This document shows, piece after piece, positions 26,251 through 39,793 of a stretch of DNA of 64,000 bases (its first letter is position 1; every line of letters begins with the position of its first letter). The notes below the pieces were generated by a model, which saw only the letters and a list, made by a program, of their open reading frames with translations, did not search any database and was not told the DNA's origin. Location: positions 442,405-506,404 of the forward strand of contig PUQB01000139.1 in NCBI GenBank assembly GCA_003024785.1. Reading direction: 5' to 3'. The stretch is from Selaginella tamariscina. Lineage: Eukaryota; Streptophyta; Lycopodiopsida; Selaginellales; Selaginellaceae. Both the position numbers and the translations under genes were made by a program.

Positions 26251-26315
26251 TTACCTGCAGTCGAGACTAGATAAACATATGGCAAAGGCCTGAAAGTCAA
26301 GCATATATTAGTGTG

Positions 26316-26351
<36 letters not shown>

Positions 26352-27592
26352 CACACACACACACACACACACACATGTTCATGGAATCTGACCTGGAATG
26401 GGGATATCGGATATTTGTAATCCATGGAGTAAATACCCTTGTCCACCTGGCATGACGTAGATTATGTATAGATATACGACGGATATATATATATGTACAC
26501 ACACAGCTTAGATGTGCCGCAACCTTTCTAAACTGCAACACTATGTTGTCTTGACCACTTCGTGTTGCTAACTGTAAAAACTACTACTAAACAAAATAAC
26601 ACTTTGTTTAACTATATATATTATTACACTTCATATTTATGTATACATGATAAATTTATATATGTATACATAAACTCTGTTTGGCGTACTAACCTGAAAG
26701 CTCCTTTTGGAAACTGGAGTTGCTCTACCATTAAAGGTCAGACAATACGCTTGAACCTGAACGATTATCAGGTCAGATATACTCACATCTTTGTTAGTAG
26801 TACACACATACACGCACACACATGTTTACCTGGGAGTTCCACTTGGGTAGCTTGTTGTACAGCACAGTCATTCTGTCCAGGTCCAAGCCACTCTTATAGT
26901 TCTGTAAAATGGTGCTTGAGCCTTTCAAGAGTGGCTGGAATACATGTGGTTTGAGGTCCTCTGTGGAGAATGAAGGTATAACAACTGTCATTCTTCGAGG
27001 GCCCTTTCCAAAGAGGTTCCTCTGGTATATAATCCCACCTAGCTCCATTCTTATGTTCTTAGATGAAAGGCTGAAAGCACCAAATCATATATATAGATAG
27101 ATATATGTGTGTGTACAGACATGTCTTTCTGTGTCTGTGTATGTGTTGCACATAATAGATTGCGATCACGTTTTAAAAATGTTCTTGTTTTTTACATAAA
27201 CACATTCTCTCTCCCTGCACCATCATAGTAATACATTCACACACACACACGGGCTCTTTAGATGATAGTGTATTGGTATAAAATAAAAACTGACCGACCA
27301 TCTACCAAGCTCATGTGATGGCCGCTCCCCTTTATCATAGAGCAAAAACTCCGTCCCCATGAAATTAGACCGCAACTGCACTCATATAGTCTTGCTAAAG
27401 GGATGGCACGTACATATATATTAGAGAGAAAGCAAACCTTTCCAAAGTAATTTCCTGTCTTATTTGATATATCATGCTCGTCAATGGACACTGCATAGTT
27501 ACTCCCTTTGCTCTTCTTTCGCTTCCTCGCAGATAATAGGAAACGGTCACCATCGGATAGACACAACTTGTACCTGTATGAAAAGTATGTGA

Positions 27593-27648
<56 letters not shown>

Positions 27649-28557
27649 GTAATATAAGTTGTATATACACATACATACGTTATCTTACCTTGGGTAGAGC
27701 TTATTGGGCTCGTGTTTTCTGTAAATGTGGCATTGGAAAAAACCACCAGATCTGGGACCAGGACTAGTTAAGAACATACGCAGGTCCAATATATCAGGTA
27801 CAATCTGTCTGAACAGGGGTACTTCTCTGTATTCAGGATCGTATATAGGTGTAATCCCTTGTTCTAGAAGACGCCGTTCAAGAGGATCCTACACTTTAAA
27901 CCACACCCATTTGTCAAACAATTTGAGACATATACATAGATGTATATGTTATACTACATACGTATATAGACGCGTGTATGTACGTGTAACTATGTAAATC
28001 ACCTTAGAATCGAAGTCCTTACAACGGTGATATGTCCAAATGTCATCTGGATCGTTGTCATCGATATTCTGTTAAACATAAGGACGCTTGTGTGCGTGCG
28101 TGCGTGCGTGTGTGTATGTGAGAGAGAGAGAGACAGACAGAGAACCTTTTCGAGGTTTGCCATGAAGCGGCTGCGTAAACTATCTTGAAGGACCTCAGAG
28201 CCGCGCTCTTTCTTTCTCATTGGTAGTGGCCTCATGACTTTCCATGCTTTTTTGTCTCTGTACTAAACCAGCCAGCATGAAGATAAGTTCTACAGGTACC
28301 ATATTAATATGCATACACATACACCTGTTGTGTGTGTTGGAAAAATCTGACCTTTCTGAGTTCTTTCTGGGGTTAACTGTAGGAGTTACTATGCTCGACC
28401 TTGGAGAGAGGAAATCATTCAACACAAACCCTATACCAAAATGTTAATAGACATGTTTTATTCAACAATTGGACTTACTTGGTGATATGCCATGATCTCT
28501 GCGTCTACTCACAAATACGTCATTGTGCTGTTCTGAATCCTGTAGCAGAATGTTTAA

Positions 28558-28603
<46 letters not shown>

Positions 28604-29002
28604 GTTCTCATATACATATGACAAATACACTTCTTTCTATAAACATTACAATACCTTATGCTCTCTGGAGCTTAATAGAAGAGGTTCTTCATTGCCATGT
28701 ATTTCTTCCTAAATTAAAATATAAAGAATATATGTCACTTCAAAAGCTACTCTCTCTCTCTACCTCTCTATACACCCACACCCACACACACATGTGTGTT
28801 TGTGTGTGTGTTTGTGGAGACATATCACACACCCACACACACGGGCAGTAAGAAAACGCTTATGTATACACATCTATACATGCATGCGCATTTATATATT
28901 TGTGAAACATGATGACGGCAAAGAAACAAATGATCATGTTACATATATCTATTCAGAAAATACCATGTGATCTTGGCGTCTTCCTTGATCTTGCTCACTC
29001 AT
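26251..29002 (-). CDS. Tubby-like protein without F-box
   Basis: Tubby C-terminal domain protein; the family binds PI(4,5)P2 and, in animals, delivers cargo to cilia. Fourteen exons on the minus strand, start ATG at 29002 (MSEQDQGRRQDHM), stop at 26251; internal exons include 27888-27689, 27573-27438, 27375-27295, about 27057-26830, 26756-26694, 26571-26524 and 26446-26393. The N-terminus of about 150 residues is polar and has no F-box. Domain landmarks: SPGPRSGGFFQCHIYR, RFLLSARKRKKSKGSNYAVS, GKLRSNFMGTEFLLYD, GIIYQRNLFGKGPRRM, CLTFNGRATPVSKRSFQ, IYSMDYKYPISPFQ and the terminal AFAICLSSLDCR. All exons join in phase with no corrections. Exon 12 needs a weak GTTGCG donor; its length then matches the family. 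Confidence 0.87.
27590..27648. repeat. (CT)n(TA)n microsatellite in Tubby intron
   Basis: Compound dinucleotide repeat between two Tubby exons; (TA)n(GA)n on the coding strand. Confidence 0.9.
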
Positions 29003-29349
29003 AATATGTGTTATTCAGAAACCTAAGTTTTTGACGTAGGAATTCTTCGTTAAAATTCACATGCACGCACACACACACAAATAATTTACCATGTTTTGTA
29101 ATGCTTCTGATCCATCGCATTCCTAGAAGTCTGAAATGTAAGACACACAAGCGCTAGATAAAACGCGGCAAGGCCGTTTTGCTCGCCATTAGGGCAGCTC
29201 TGTTTCTAGGTTTAGGTCTTATCTAGAAACCGTCGGATAAATATCCACTGGCCAACGGTCAAGATGTTCTCCGCGTCCGGATAGACCACGCACAACACAC
29301 ACCATAACAGAGCTTGTGGCGAACACGAGCCTTTGCTTATACACACGAA
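29003..29349. promoter_or_regulatory. Divergent promoter region, Tubby-like / petC
   Basis: About 350 bases between the two ATGs; no coding exon and no specific element assigned. Confidence 0.4.
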
Positions 29350-30388
29350 ATGGCGGCAACCATTTCTGTATCCTCTACAACATCGAAGGTACTCATTCAA
29401 TATATACATGTGTGTGTATTATTCAATATATACATGTGTGTATGTACTTCTGTATATGTATTACTTCCAATTCATCTCAATTTTGATTCAGCTACACATG
29501 TAAGAATGTATGCATATGCTGAATTGTGTATGAATAATTCAGTAACTTTTCTCCATTGTATTCTCCACACATTTGTATACACACACACCCACACACACAC
29601 ATATAATTTGAGTTTGTTTTGTGTGTGTAGATTTCTTCTGCACAAAATGGGATGAATACACCTTCCCTACCACACATGCCTTGTTATCTCAATAGAAGCA
29701 AAGCCAAAAAGATCGACTACTACAGTATGCCAGGCTACGTCTGTCCCAGCTAACGTCCCCGACATGGGAAAGCGTACACTCCTAAACTACCTTCTTCTTG
29801 GTGCAATCTCCCTGCCTACTGTTGTATACTTGGACCATATCTTGCATTCTTCGTCCCACCTGGGTATGTACATGTGTGTGTATGTGTGTTTACACACACA
29901 CAAGTTACCATTCTACACACAGTATGAACACATACATACATATAGATATTAAGCTGTTAAGGATGCAGTTCTGGTGGAGGTGGAGGTGGTCTAGTTGCGA
30001 AAGATGCAATTGGAAATGATATTCTTGCTAAGGAATGGGTCGCTTCGCACCCTCCGGGTGACAGAACTCTCAGCCAAGGCCTAAAGGTAGATATTTACAT
30101 CACACACACACACACAGTCTACAGAATATATGTTTAGTGTTATAACTTGCCGTATATAGGGAGATCCAACCTATCTTGTGATAGAAAACGATGGGACTCT
30201 GGCACCTTACGCAATAAACGCAGTTTGCACGCACCTTGGTTGTGTAGTTCCATGGAACAAGGCCGAGAACAAGTTCATTTGTCCCTGCCATGGTTCCCAG
30301 TATAATTTCCAGGGCAAAGTTGTCCGAGGACCTGCACCCCTGGTACGCAAATCTATAGATACACATATATTATGATGAGAGTGTGCGT

Positions 30389-30425
<37 letters not shown>

Positions 30426-30634
30426 TGCGTCAATGCATAATAACTGAATGCTGTATCTTTGCCTACACGCACGCGCGCACGCACACAACACACACACCAA
30501 CACACACACTGACCATGTTATTTTGCTTATAGTCCTTGGCATTGGCTCACTGTGATGTCGATGGCAACAAGGTTATTTTCTCCCCATGGCCGGAAACAGA
30601 TTTCAGAACAGGAGAAAATCCATGGTGGGCATAA
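29350..30634 (+). CDS. petC: Cytochrome b6f Rieske iron-sulfur protein, chloroplast precursor
   Basis: 2Fe-2S subunit of cytochrome b6f, passing electrons from plastoquinol to cytochrome f at the thylakoid lumen side. Five exons: 29350-29388, 29631-29863, 29969-30086, 30160-30342 and 30533-30634. Exons 1-2 encode the transit peptide, then [21 protein letters not shown], the thylakoid anchor. Exon 3 is the flexible Gly-rich hinge. Exon 4 carries both cluster-binding boxes, CTHLGC and CPCHGS. It ends ENPWWA. Exon 2 needs a one-base removal in an A run near 29710 and a one-base insertion near 29830 (before [12 protein letters not shown]). For such an essential gene, sequence error is the likelier reason unless another copy exists. 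Confidence 0.92.
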
Positions 30635-30840
30635 ATTGCCAAATTGTTTATATACAATTTACTTTTTCTAATATCATAAATAAATGTTATTTACCTTAAT
30701 TAAACATGGAGTTTGAAAACTTAAAAACACATGTATGGGTGTACGTATATGTGGATACAACTATGTACTTTATTTTATTTAGTTTTCAATAATTAAGGTG
30801 AAAAACATTGTACCCGTCGTATACCATACTTCTCTCTAAT

Positions 30841-33800
30841 CTAGCGAGCATCCTTAGAGAGCAGATTGTTGGCCTCGATAGGACGTGCATTGCTTAAAGT
30901 ATCTACCGAGCTTCCTTGCTCAAACACCGCTGCAGCTCCCATTCCACTACCTGCATTTGCATAGTTTATTTATAGTTTAATATTATGAAGTTTACATATA
31001 GTACGAACTTACCTATACACATAGAGACAACTCCAAACCTGCAATCCTTTCCCCGTTTGGCCATCTCATGAAGCAAAGTAGCCACACATCGAGCTCCTGT
31101 AACACGTAAAATTTGACCACGTACTCAGATCAGATACAATTTATAACATAATCTGCATAAAACTATGGAGAGAGAGAGAGAGCTATGTATACACGTAGGC
31201 TACATGTAAATAAGTAAAATACCTGTAGCGCCAAGAGGGTGACCAAGAGCCATTGCACCACCATTAACGTTAACCTTCTCCATATCCAAGTCGAGCTTCT
31301 TGCAGCTATAAGTGAACTGAGATGCAAAAGCTTCATTCAGCTCAAACAAATCAATGTCGCTAATTTCAAGGCCTGCATCTTTCACAGCTTTTGGAATTGC
31401 CACTGCTGGCCCAACACCCATCACAGCTGGATCAACGCCAACTGCTGCAAAACTCCTGTACATAAAGAAGTTAGTTTTAAATTTAACAAAAACACAGAAA
31501 TGTTTTTTCCTCCAACATAATGCAGCACCCACAACATATAACTGCATCTGCATACAGTATATACAAAAATGTACACCTTCTGATGTGTATATACGTCAAT
31601 ACATCGTAAATACATACATAGATAAAAAACACGATACCATGTGTGTATAATACTCACAAAGAGAAATTATACGACAGCACATTCAAATACATAAACCAAA
31701 AGTAGATACTATCAAACTACATAATCCAAAAAGATATGCAACTCATAAGATATACATATTATCAAAATACATACAGCAACCGATATCCATCCGTCTAGAC
31801 ATATTACTGACCTGAAAACACCAAGGATTGGCAATCCACGTTTAATAGCACAGCGTCTCTTCATCAAAAGAACAGCACCCGCACCATCACTAACCTGGCT
31901 CGAATTACCTGTAGTAGCATAGTATAATCAGTAAGATATTGCTACAAGATCTGTGTATTTTATAACTACTTAAAACAGACAGTTAGTTTACATAATGTTG
32001 TAAATTTACCTGCAGTAGTGGAGCCTCCTTTCTTGAAGGCAGGCTTCAGCTTGGCAAGGTCTGAAACCTTAGCTCCTGGTCGAATACCATCATCCACAGA
32101 AATAACAACTGGCTTCTCTTCTCCGGTCTTCGGGTCAACAATCTAAAAATAAAAACTTATCAAATATAAATGTATATAGCCACAAGGACATATACATGTG
32201 TAAATTACCTTGGTCGGAACTGGAATGATTTCATCTTTGAATCTTCCACTCGCTGTTGCTGCTGCAGCACGACGATGTGAAGTGACCTGTTCAGAATACA
32301 GCAATCAGAGATGCAACTTCTTAAAATGAATCAACTGGCAGTTCGGCTACAAACAAGCTCTCATAGTCCATGCATTGTGTGCGTGCGTGCGTGTGTTGTC
32401 TCTTGTGTGCATATGTATATATAACTTACAGCAGCTTCATCTTGCTCTTCTCGAGGAATACCGTAACGCTCAGCAACGTTCTCAGAGGTAATTCCCATGG
32501 GCAACAAGCAATCGCGGGCCTTTTCGTTTATCTCCACCTAACAAACCACATTTCAGAATGTCAAGCCGCAAGAATCAAAGATACATATTACATGTTCGTG
32601 TACACACATATACATTTATAGACAATGTGCTTGTAATGAATTAACTAACCTTGGGATTCACTTGGCCCTCCCAACCCATTGCATTAACCGACATAGATTC
32701 CAAACCTGCCCTATACCTGTGATTAATGCCAACAGAAGGTTAGCAAGCTTCTCAATAAAATGTGCGTATTCACACACGCACACGCATACAACTAAATATA
32801 TCATATACATACACAAATATTTGAAAATATACATACCAATATTATAAAATCCTGCTTTGATCGCTGCAACAACGTCAGCAACAGCTTGAAGACCGGAGGA
32901 GCATTGCCTGTTCACAGTACGAACAGGCACAGTTTCTGCAGAATGTCCGTGATTAGTTTTAAGCGCAAACATAGGGATCCTCTATGTGACTAACCTGGAA
33001 ACCCGGCGTAAAAAGCAGCCATACGACATTCGTTTGCTCTCTGAGCACCAGGTGCAAGTACACTACCAACAACAATATCTCCAATTTCAGCCGGATTCAC
33101 CCCAGTTTTCTCAACAACAGCCTAAAAGAATGAAACATATTATATAAGATACATAAAAAACACTTATTAACAAACATGGATACAAGCTACATACATATCT
33201 TAATAGGCATATATACAAAAACAATATAAGAACTAGATAATCAATTTGTCACAGCAAATAGATGATTCATGATCTCTCTACCTTAAGAACGGGAGTCAAC
33301 AAATCTTCAGGGTAAGTATCCTTGAAGCCACCACGCTTGGATTTACAGATAGGTGTCCGATAAGCACTGTAGTAACACAACAAGGTTGGTCAAACTAAAA
33401 CACTTAATATAACTAGTCTTTATTGATCAAACAAAACACACACACACACACACATATTAATATTTCAAAAGCAGCACTTACGCTACAACCACCACATCGT
33501 CAAGGTAGTCGGTTGTCCTCTCATATGCTGCAGAATCCCCCGCAGAACAAGCAGATGCCTGTAAAAGTTCCGTAAGCGCACGCACGCACGTACACATTCA
33601 CAGACTCGAAATAATTAAATTGCCAGTTAACTTTGTCATAAGATGTACACATGCATTTGTATTCCATGCATTAAATCAAGCCCAGAATATATGTGTGTGT
33701 GTGTGTAAATAAGCTATCTATATTTCTCTCATGAATAAGGTGATGACATTATACAAATTGCACCAATAACCACAACCATAGAATCAATATGTATCTGGGT

Positions 33801-33958
33801 AAGTACGTATACATAAATTCATTTTTTAAGGGTAAATTCATGGATAAATAATCACCCAAATTATACATAGAAATTATGAATCGACACAATTATACTCTCT
33901 CTCACACGCACACTTACACACCACGTCTCATGAATAACCACGACCATAGAATCAAACC

Positions 33959-33991
<33 letters not shown>

Positions 33992-34223
33992 CTCCGTGTA
34001 TACAAATTCATTTTTTAAGGGTAAATTCATGGATAAATAAATAATCACCCAAATCAGCCGGAATTCCACAAATTATACAGAGAATTATCAATCAACACAA
34101 GTATACTCTCTCACGGCGCACACACACACGCACCACGAGGTTAACACTGCGAGGCGCCACGGAAGGCCGGAGATGATCGAGTAACACCTGCTGGCGCATC
34201 CTGAGCTTCCTATCCGTCTCCAT
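30841..34223 (-). CDS. KAT2: Peroxisomal 3-ketoacyl-CoA thiolase, KAT2/PED1-like
   Basis: Last step of peroxisomal beta-oxidation: cleaves 3-ketoacyl-CoA with CoA to acetyl-CoA and a shortened acyl-CoA. Thirteen exons on the minus strand from ATG 34223 to the stop at 30841. The N-terminus [18 protein letters not shown] contains a PTS2 signal (RQ-x5-HL) for PEX7-dependent import. Landmarks: [35 protein letters not shown], the active-site Cys in [14 protein letters not shown] (exon at about 32847-32940), the catalytic His in GHPLGATG (exon 31225-31456), and the second active-site Cys in VVSMCIGSGMG split by the intron near 30950-31011. All exons read in frame, with no corrections, and the length of about 460 residues is normal. 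Confidence 0.93.
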
Positions 34224-34951
34224 AGCTGCAGCGACCTCGACACGCAATGTAGAAAATTGCAAACCCTAGATCACTCCCTCGTTTCTTAAGTATTGCGTGT
34301 TCTAAACACTTTAATTACACGTCACTCTTATCAGACCTAGCTTTCTATATTTAGCACTCAATAATCGAAACTCCGCATATCCCTACAGTTACACATCGAC
34401 GGTGCTAATCCAACCACGTGCCGATGGACCGTACACCGTTCCCACGCTTGAAGATTTTAAAACCAGAGGAGCCCTAGAACTCTGCTCTTTTAGGTTTACG
34501 GGGTTTGGGGGCTGAATTGGCCTTCTACCTGTCGAATGTACTGTGTGATCTCCGCGGGAATCATGTGTTTCTGCCTACCGCGACACGAATCGACTGTTTG
34601 GGTCGTTCGCCTGCCTTGGGTCTCGACTATCCGCGTTATTAACTACGGATTCGAGGCTGAAGAACGACCAAGAACGATCGATAAGTTTCAGTTCCGAGTG
34701 ATTTTGCTGTAAAATCGTCTTTTTTATTCATTCCTGCTTGAAAACAACGGAAAACTGCGTTCTTGACTAGATTCTTCTTTCTTGATCATGTGTCTTATTT
34801 CATATCGGTAGATCTGATCGGAACGCTTCTTTATTTGATTGAATATCCCCTGAATGGGTCAAGAAATGCGATCGGAAAATCCTTGGATCGATCGCGAGCC
34901 TGTCGGTTTTTGATCCCCGCGGTTTAGGCACGGATCGACGAACACACGAAA
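34224..34951. promoter_or_regulatory. Divergent promoter region, thiolase / GDSL esterase
   Basis: About 730 bases between divergent start codons. GC content is higher than in nearby intergenic DNA. It probably includes the long 5' UTR of the GDSL gene; no coding exon was recognised. Confidence 0.4.
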
Positions 34952-37125
34952 ATGGGTAAGTTTTCTTCTCACGGAAAGGTGAGGTTTTTGATCCGGGACA
35001 TCCCAGCTACAGGTTGCCAACTCGCTGTCGCGGTGATTTCTACAGTAATCTCGCTAGGGTTGCTGCTATTCGCGGTCCTGGCTTTGTTACAGAGCTCCAG
35101 AGCTTACGCAGCCGGCAGAGGCACCTACTGCAGCATTTGCGAAGAATGGCGATGACAGATCGATCTCTTGGGCGCTACACAGATCCCGACATTACTCTGT
35201 TAAGAACGGTTTCCTCCGCGCCTCGGCCGCTCAAGCAACTTCCAATTCCTCGAATCCGCTGGTCCCCGGATTCTTTATATACGGCGACTCCACCGTAGAC
35301 GTGGGCAACAACAATAATCTTTTGACTTTCGCCAAAGCTTCATATGCTCCTTATGGACGGGATTTTGATACTCACCAGCCTACTGGGAGGTTCTCCAATG
35401 GCCGCTTGAGCATCGACTATCTGGGTACGTCTTCTCTTATACCCTAGACACACATATATATATATATATATATATACAGAGTTGCCATACACACATACAC
35501 AGTCAAATGACTCTATGTTATATAATGATGCGGTTGGTCTCATTCCTATGTATATCTGTACGTGGTACCTAATTCATATAAGCAATTCTGAAAGCGTGTG
35601 TATTGAATATGTATACCATGTCTTTCATGAAAAAATTCGTCTGTGACAGTGTAGTTGTAAATTTTTTGTTTGATGTGATGTATCAGGTGCCGTATATGGA
35701 ATATGAATATGACTGAACAAACGTACAAGGTCTTTTATGTGCGTGTTCTAAATGCCCAAATGGAAGAAGACAGGCAAATTTACTTGTTCTTGCTGAAAGT
35801 CGTTAAGTTTGTTGTATAGATGTCCACTTTGTTTACCTTCGAAAGTGCATATACTTGTGCTCTGTACATTCACACAACACACACACACACACACATATAT
35901 AATGGGGTACATATATGATTTATGTCTCTGCCGTGCAGCTTTGTTTCTTGGGCTCCCTTTTGTCCCGGCTTTCCTGAAACAGCTCCAACATAACGTCTCT
36001 CATGCAAGGTGCGAATTTTGCATCTGCTGGAGCGGGGATACTACCTCAAAGCGGTAGACAACTTGTAAGTTTTATCTTTTATTATTACATAGCGTTTCTT
36101 GAATGCATCTCATTTATATTACATGTGCTTAAAAACATATTTACGAATAGATAACAGCATGCAGGTATGTACACGGTTATTTCTGTTTATTCATTACTTC
36201 TGATGTAACTCAGGGAAAACCCATCCCGATGGACATGCAAGTGAGTAGCTTTTCCGAATTTAAAAATCAGCTAACTGAGAAGATCGGTGAAGAAGCCGCA
36301 AATTCTATCATAACAAATCCATCCATTTCATCTCCACTGGCAGCAACGATTTCATTCATATGTATCTCACGCCACTTTGGAACACCACAAACAAGAACAA
36401 TTTCGCCTTTAATGAGCTGTTATTGACCACATTTACAGGAGAAATTGAGGTTCGTAGTATTTTTATTTAGTATATATTTATATTATGTGCGTGCGTGCGT
36501 GTGGTAAGTAGCTCGGTCTCTGAAGCGTGGAAATTTTTGCTTACATGTAATACTTGTATGTGCGCGTATATATACTATGTGTGCATAAATATTGGTTGGT
36601 AGGATCTGTATGCACTGGGTATTCGCAAAATGGCGATTGTCGGGCTGGGTCCATTGGGATGTGCACCTAGTTACCTTTCCACGTTCCATCGTGCCGGCTG
36701 CGTGGATAGCGTTAACTTTGTGATAGCAGAGTTTAACATGGCACTCAAGGTTACCGTAGCGGACCTCTCTATGAAGCATGAAAATCTCAACATTGTCTTC
36801 TGTGACATCTTCGGAACCATCTTGACCATTGTCAGAAACCCTTCCCGATACGGTTCGCTCTTTCTCTCTCATGATTCATTAACAATAATATAGCGTGATG
36901 TCCAGGATTTCAAACTGCACGGAATGCATGCTGCGGGTGGGGACATATGGAGGAAATGCGTGGCCACCATGCCTCGCCACAGAGATGGCATGCGACAACG
37001 CTAACGACTACGTGTGGTGGGACATGTTTCATCCAACGGCCAAGGTGAATTATCTCGTTGCAAATAGCATTTGGACGGGCAAGATCTGCGAGCCCATGAG
37101 CCTACAGGAGCTTGCCTTGGCTTAG
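34952..37125 (+). CDS. GDSL-type esterase/lipase (SGNH hydrolase), frame-disrupted
   Basis: Secreted SGNH hydrolase family of plants; substrate unknown. ATG 34952 leads into a basic stretch and a hydrophobic segment (LAVAVISTVISLGLLLFAV) that would serve as signal anchor. Exons end near 35424 and cover about 35940-36063, 36214-36449, 36603-36855 and 36906-37125. Block I is YGDSTVDVGNNNNLL with the nucleophile Ser; an oxyanion-hole Gly lies in GANFASAGAGIL; block III is STGSNDF; block V is WWDMFHPTAKVN with the catalytic Asp and His. Single-base or two-base frame changes lie between the anchor and block I (about 35150-35240), near 36007, near 36320 (A run) and near 36940 (G run). The intact family blocks argue for recent damage or sequencing indels rather than old decay. 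Confidence 0.75.
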
Positions 37126-38229
37126 CTTTGCATCAGGTTCGTCTTTATTTTTGTTGGATTTTCAAGCCTATTAATTCATATTTGATATAATATATCTGTC
37201 TCCTGTTAAAGTGATATACTCTTCCTGCCTGGCCAAACCCACCAGCATACCAGATTTAGCTCGTCACTGAGCTTATTGTATGTCCTATGTTGAGCAAATA
37301 AGTTTTTGAGTCTCTTTGCGAGCCACTGTCCGCTGCCACAACATATTATCCAATGTTAGCACGGCCAGTTTACTTGCAAGGCAGCCATGGAATAAAACTG
37401 ATCTTCTTGAAATAAATATTAGAAGTAACATGTTACTTACACACACATACATGTTGTATGTTTTTCTTTTCTTTTCTTTTTCTTTTAATTTGTTTTATTT
37501 GTGTATGTGTAGTATACATGTATTTAATAAATTTTTCCCATTTGTTAATATAATAATCTGTAGTTAATTTTGTTTGGCCCAAGCTCCTTAAAGCAACGTT
37601 TAAAGATGTTAATATCAAGTGTCGAATAGTTTTAGTTTAACACAAGTTACGGATTGATCTCACTAATACTTAATTTCCTTTTTTTTCTTCCATAAAATTC
37701 CTTATTCCATTCATATTTATTTATGGCTATGGCCTTCACAGTTTAAATCGAAATCCACAGTCAAGTCTTTGTCAAAAATAGTAACTCAGCACAAGCAAAG
37801 TTGTGTGCTTTGTGAATTTGATTACTTATATAGAAATAAAAACCAAGGTTACAAGTCATAACAATTCACTTAACAAGATTGGAGAAGGTGCAAAAAGTTA
37901 GTAATGATAGTCATCAATCTCAAGAATTATATATTTATTAATTTAAGACTTTAGTTGAATTTTAATATTTTATTAATTATTTATTCTTAATCTGATAAAT
38001 TTATTTCTAAATTAGACTCTTAACTTAATTATTATCTTTAACCCGGTGAATCCTTAGCCCAATTGCCTGGTGAGTTTGGTAGGACATCAACTGTCGAATG
38101 TGAGTTTACAATAATCGTTGAATGAGACATTCCACCCAAAGTAAACTTATACATTTATAAGTATTTAAATATATTTTGGTTTCATATAATTATTATTTCT
38201 TAGTAAGTATAGCATATTTCAAACACATA
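37126..38229. other. AT-rich intergenic DNA
   Basis: About 1.1 kb downstream of the GDSL gene. I see no coding exon; CT-rich and T-rich tracts near 37450-37500. Confidence 0.5.
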
Positions 38230-39350
38230 TATATTCACGGTCTCCAAGTTTCTGCATTATTCGAGTAATGATGCAACAACCTCTCTGTGATCCTTGATCT
38301 GTGGTGCTGTGGCAGCGCTAGTGTAGAAAGCGCTTGTTGATTTGTTGATTAATAGGAGTTCACCCAGAAATGTACGCTTTGGATGCAGCCATTGATGCTT
38401 CACTTGCATGCTGTTTAAAAAAACCCACATTTCTTCGAGATTAATAGCTTCAAACCTGCGAATATTCTAAGTATATAATAGGATATACTCTGAATACTAG
38501 AATTATTTCAGAAAATATAATATGCTTAAAGAATTGAATCTTTTTAAAATCTCTCAAAATTTTTTATTTAAATCTCAAAAAAGTTTAATAAAATTATTAA
38601 TCTATCACCATTTGCCACCGAGAGGTCTGTTTAATTTTATATCACTTCAACATTTTATATATCAACATATTAATGCAACGCACATATCACTTGAAAATGT
38701 TTTTAAAACAGTGTTTGTTTTCTTTTCTTTCTTTTGTTTTTTTTTGAAAAATCTAGGATTGGTTTATAACATACTTTTTAACGCAAACACATAAATCCTT
38801 TTTATTAACAAGCCATACGTAATGGACATTAAAGCTCTGTAATAGTAAGATATAAATTAATTATTATATATTATAAAAGAATTAAAGATATATAGCTTGT
38901 ATGATAAATCAAACCCTTCAAATATGCAAAACGCAATAGTTCTAATATGTCTGCTATGAACCTGTTTGCATGTGTTGTGTGTGTGTGTGTGCATATACAT
39001 GATATGCATATATATGCATGTGTGTGTGTGTGTGTATGAATATAAACCGTTATTGAAAGATTTACATGAAACAGATTTTTTTTAAATTCAGAATAAAAGT
39101 ACTATGTTTTTTTATAATTATGATTTATATGTTTATAAATACATTATGCGTATATCATATTTTAAATTTAAATTGTTAGTAAATATATTTTAGTTTCATA
39201 TAATTATTATTTCTTGTTGGTGTGAGAGTAGATTCAAGAGCAGTTTTTCCCCTCTTCCAAGTCTCTTGTTTTACCTTATTGTTTTAATGCAGCAAGCAAC
39301 CTCTGTGAGATCCATGCTTCACTTGCATGCCTGGAAACTAAATACCTGTT
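38230..39350 (-). pseudogene. Duplicated 5' fragments and flank of PPR 2
   Basis: Two short blocks (about 38262-38412 and about 39250-39340) match the first coding part of the PPR gene at 58300-58460 (shared words such as CACCCAGAAATGTACGC, CTTCACTTGCATGC, GTGATGATGCAAC), without the rest of the gene. The DNA between resembles the AT-rich region upstream of that PPR gene (58460-59340). These are partial duplicates with no coding potential. Confidence 0.7.
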
Positions 39351-39674
39351 TAAATCATGACAAAAGCCTCAGTTTCAAATATTGAAGACGTGTTTTGAAC
39401 ACGATCTCTCTCTCTCTCTCCACAGTCTTCTAAGCGAATAAACAATGGTTTAACAAGTACATGATATACAAATAAACAATGTATAGTATAGATTATACAT
39501 ATATGTATAGGTATTTGAATACTTACATACACCTTCGCATATGTATAACATATAAAAATTGAATTTACAAATGCCATTAAATAATACCAAAAAGCTCCAG
39601 AGGAGATGTGTATATATATAATATATATATATTGATGGCTGTGTTTTCACACAGGTAGAGATGTATAAATATGT
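39351..39674. other. Spacer before transposon
   Basis: AT-rich with CT and TA microsatellites; no gene seen. Confidence 0.5.
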
Positions 39675-39683
39675 AAATGTCAG
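39675..39683. repeat. 9-bp target-site duplication, left copy
   Basis: AAATGTCAG, repeated exactly at 51799-51807. Nine bases is the duplication length made by Mutator-superfamily transposases. Confidence 0.85.
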
Positions 39684-39756
39684 GGTCTCGGCGAAGAGAG
39701 GCTCCGGCTCAAGGGCTTCGTAATTTTCTAGTATATTCGTGGATCTTCCAGGTTTA

Positions 39757-39793
39757 TTCTAGCATATTCTAGAATATTCTTAAGAATATTTTT
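39757..39793. promoter_or_regulatory. Heat-shock-element-like array, left end of transposon copy 1
   Basis: Alternating TTC and GAA triplets in 5-base steps (TTCTAGCATATTCTAGAATA, then TTC and AAGAATA) match the nGAAn consensus bound by heat-shock factors. Imperfect at one unit. Confidence 0.4.

Noticed and set aside
27395-27676. Separate 93-residue frame
   Set aside because: Crosses the (CT)n(TA)n intron repeat and is a shifted reading of the Tubby exon.
35014-35298. A separate small protein upstream of the GDSL blocks
   Set aside because: The frame shows no domain and overlaps the stretch where the GDSL frame is lost; more likely part of the same disrupted exon.
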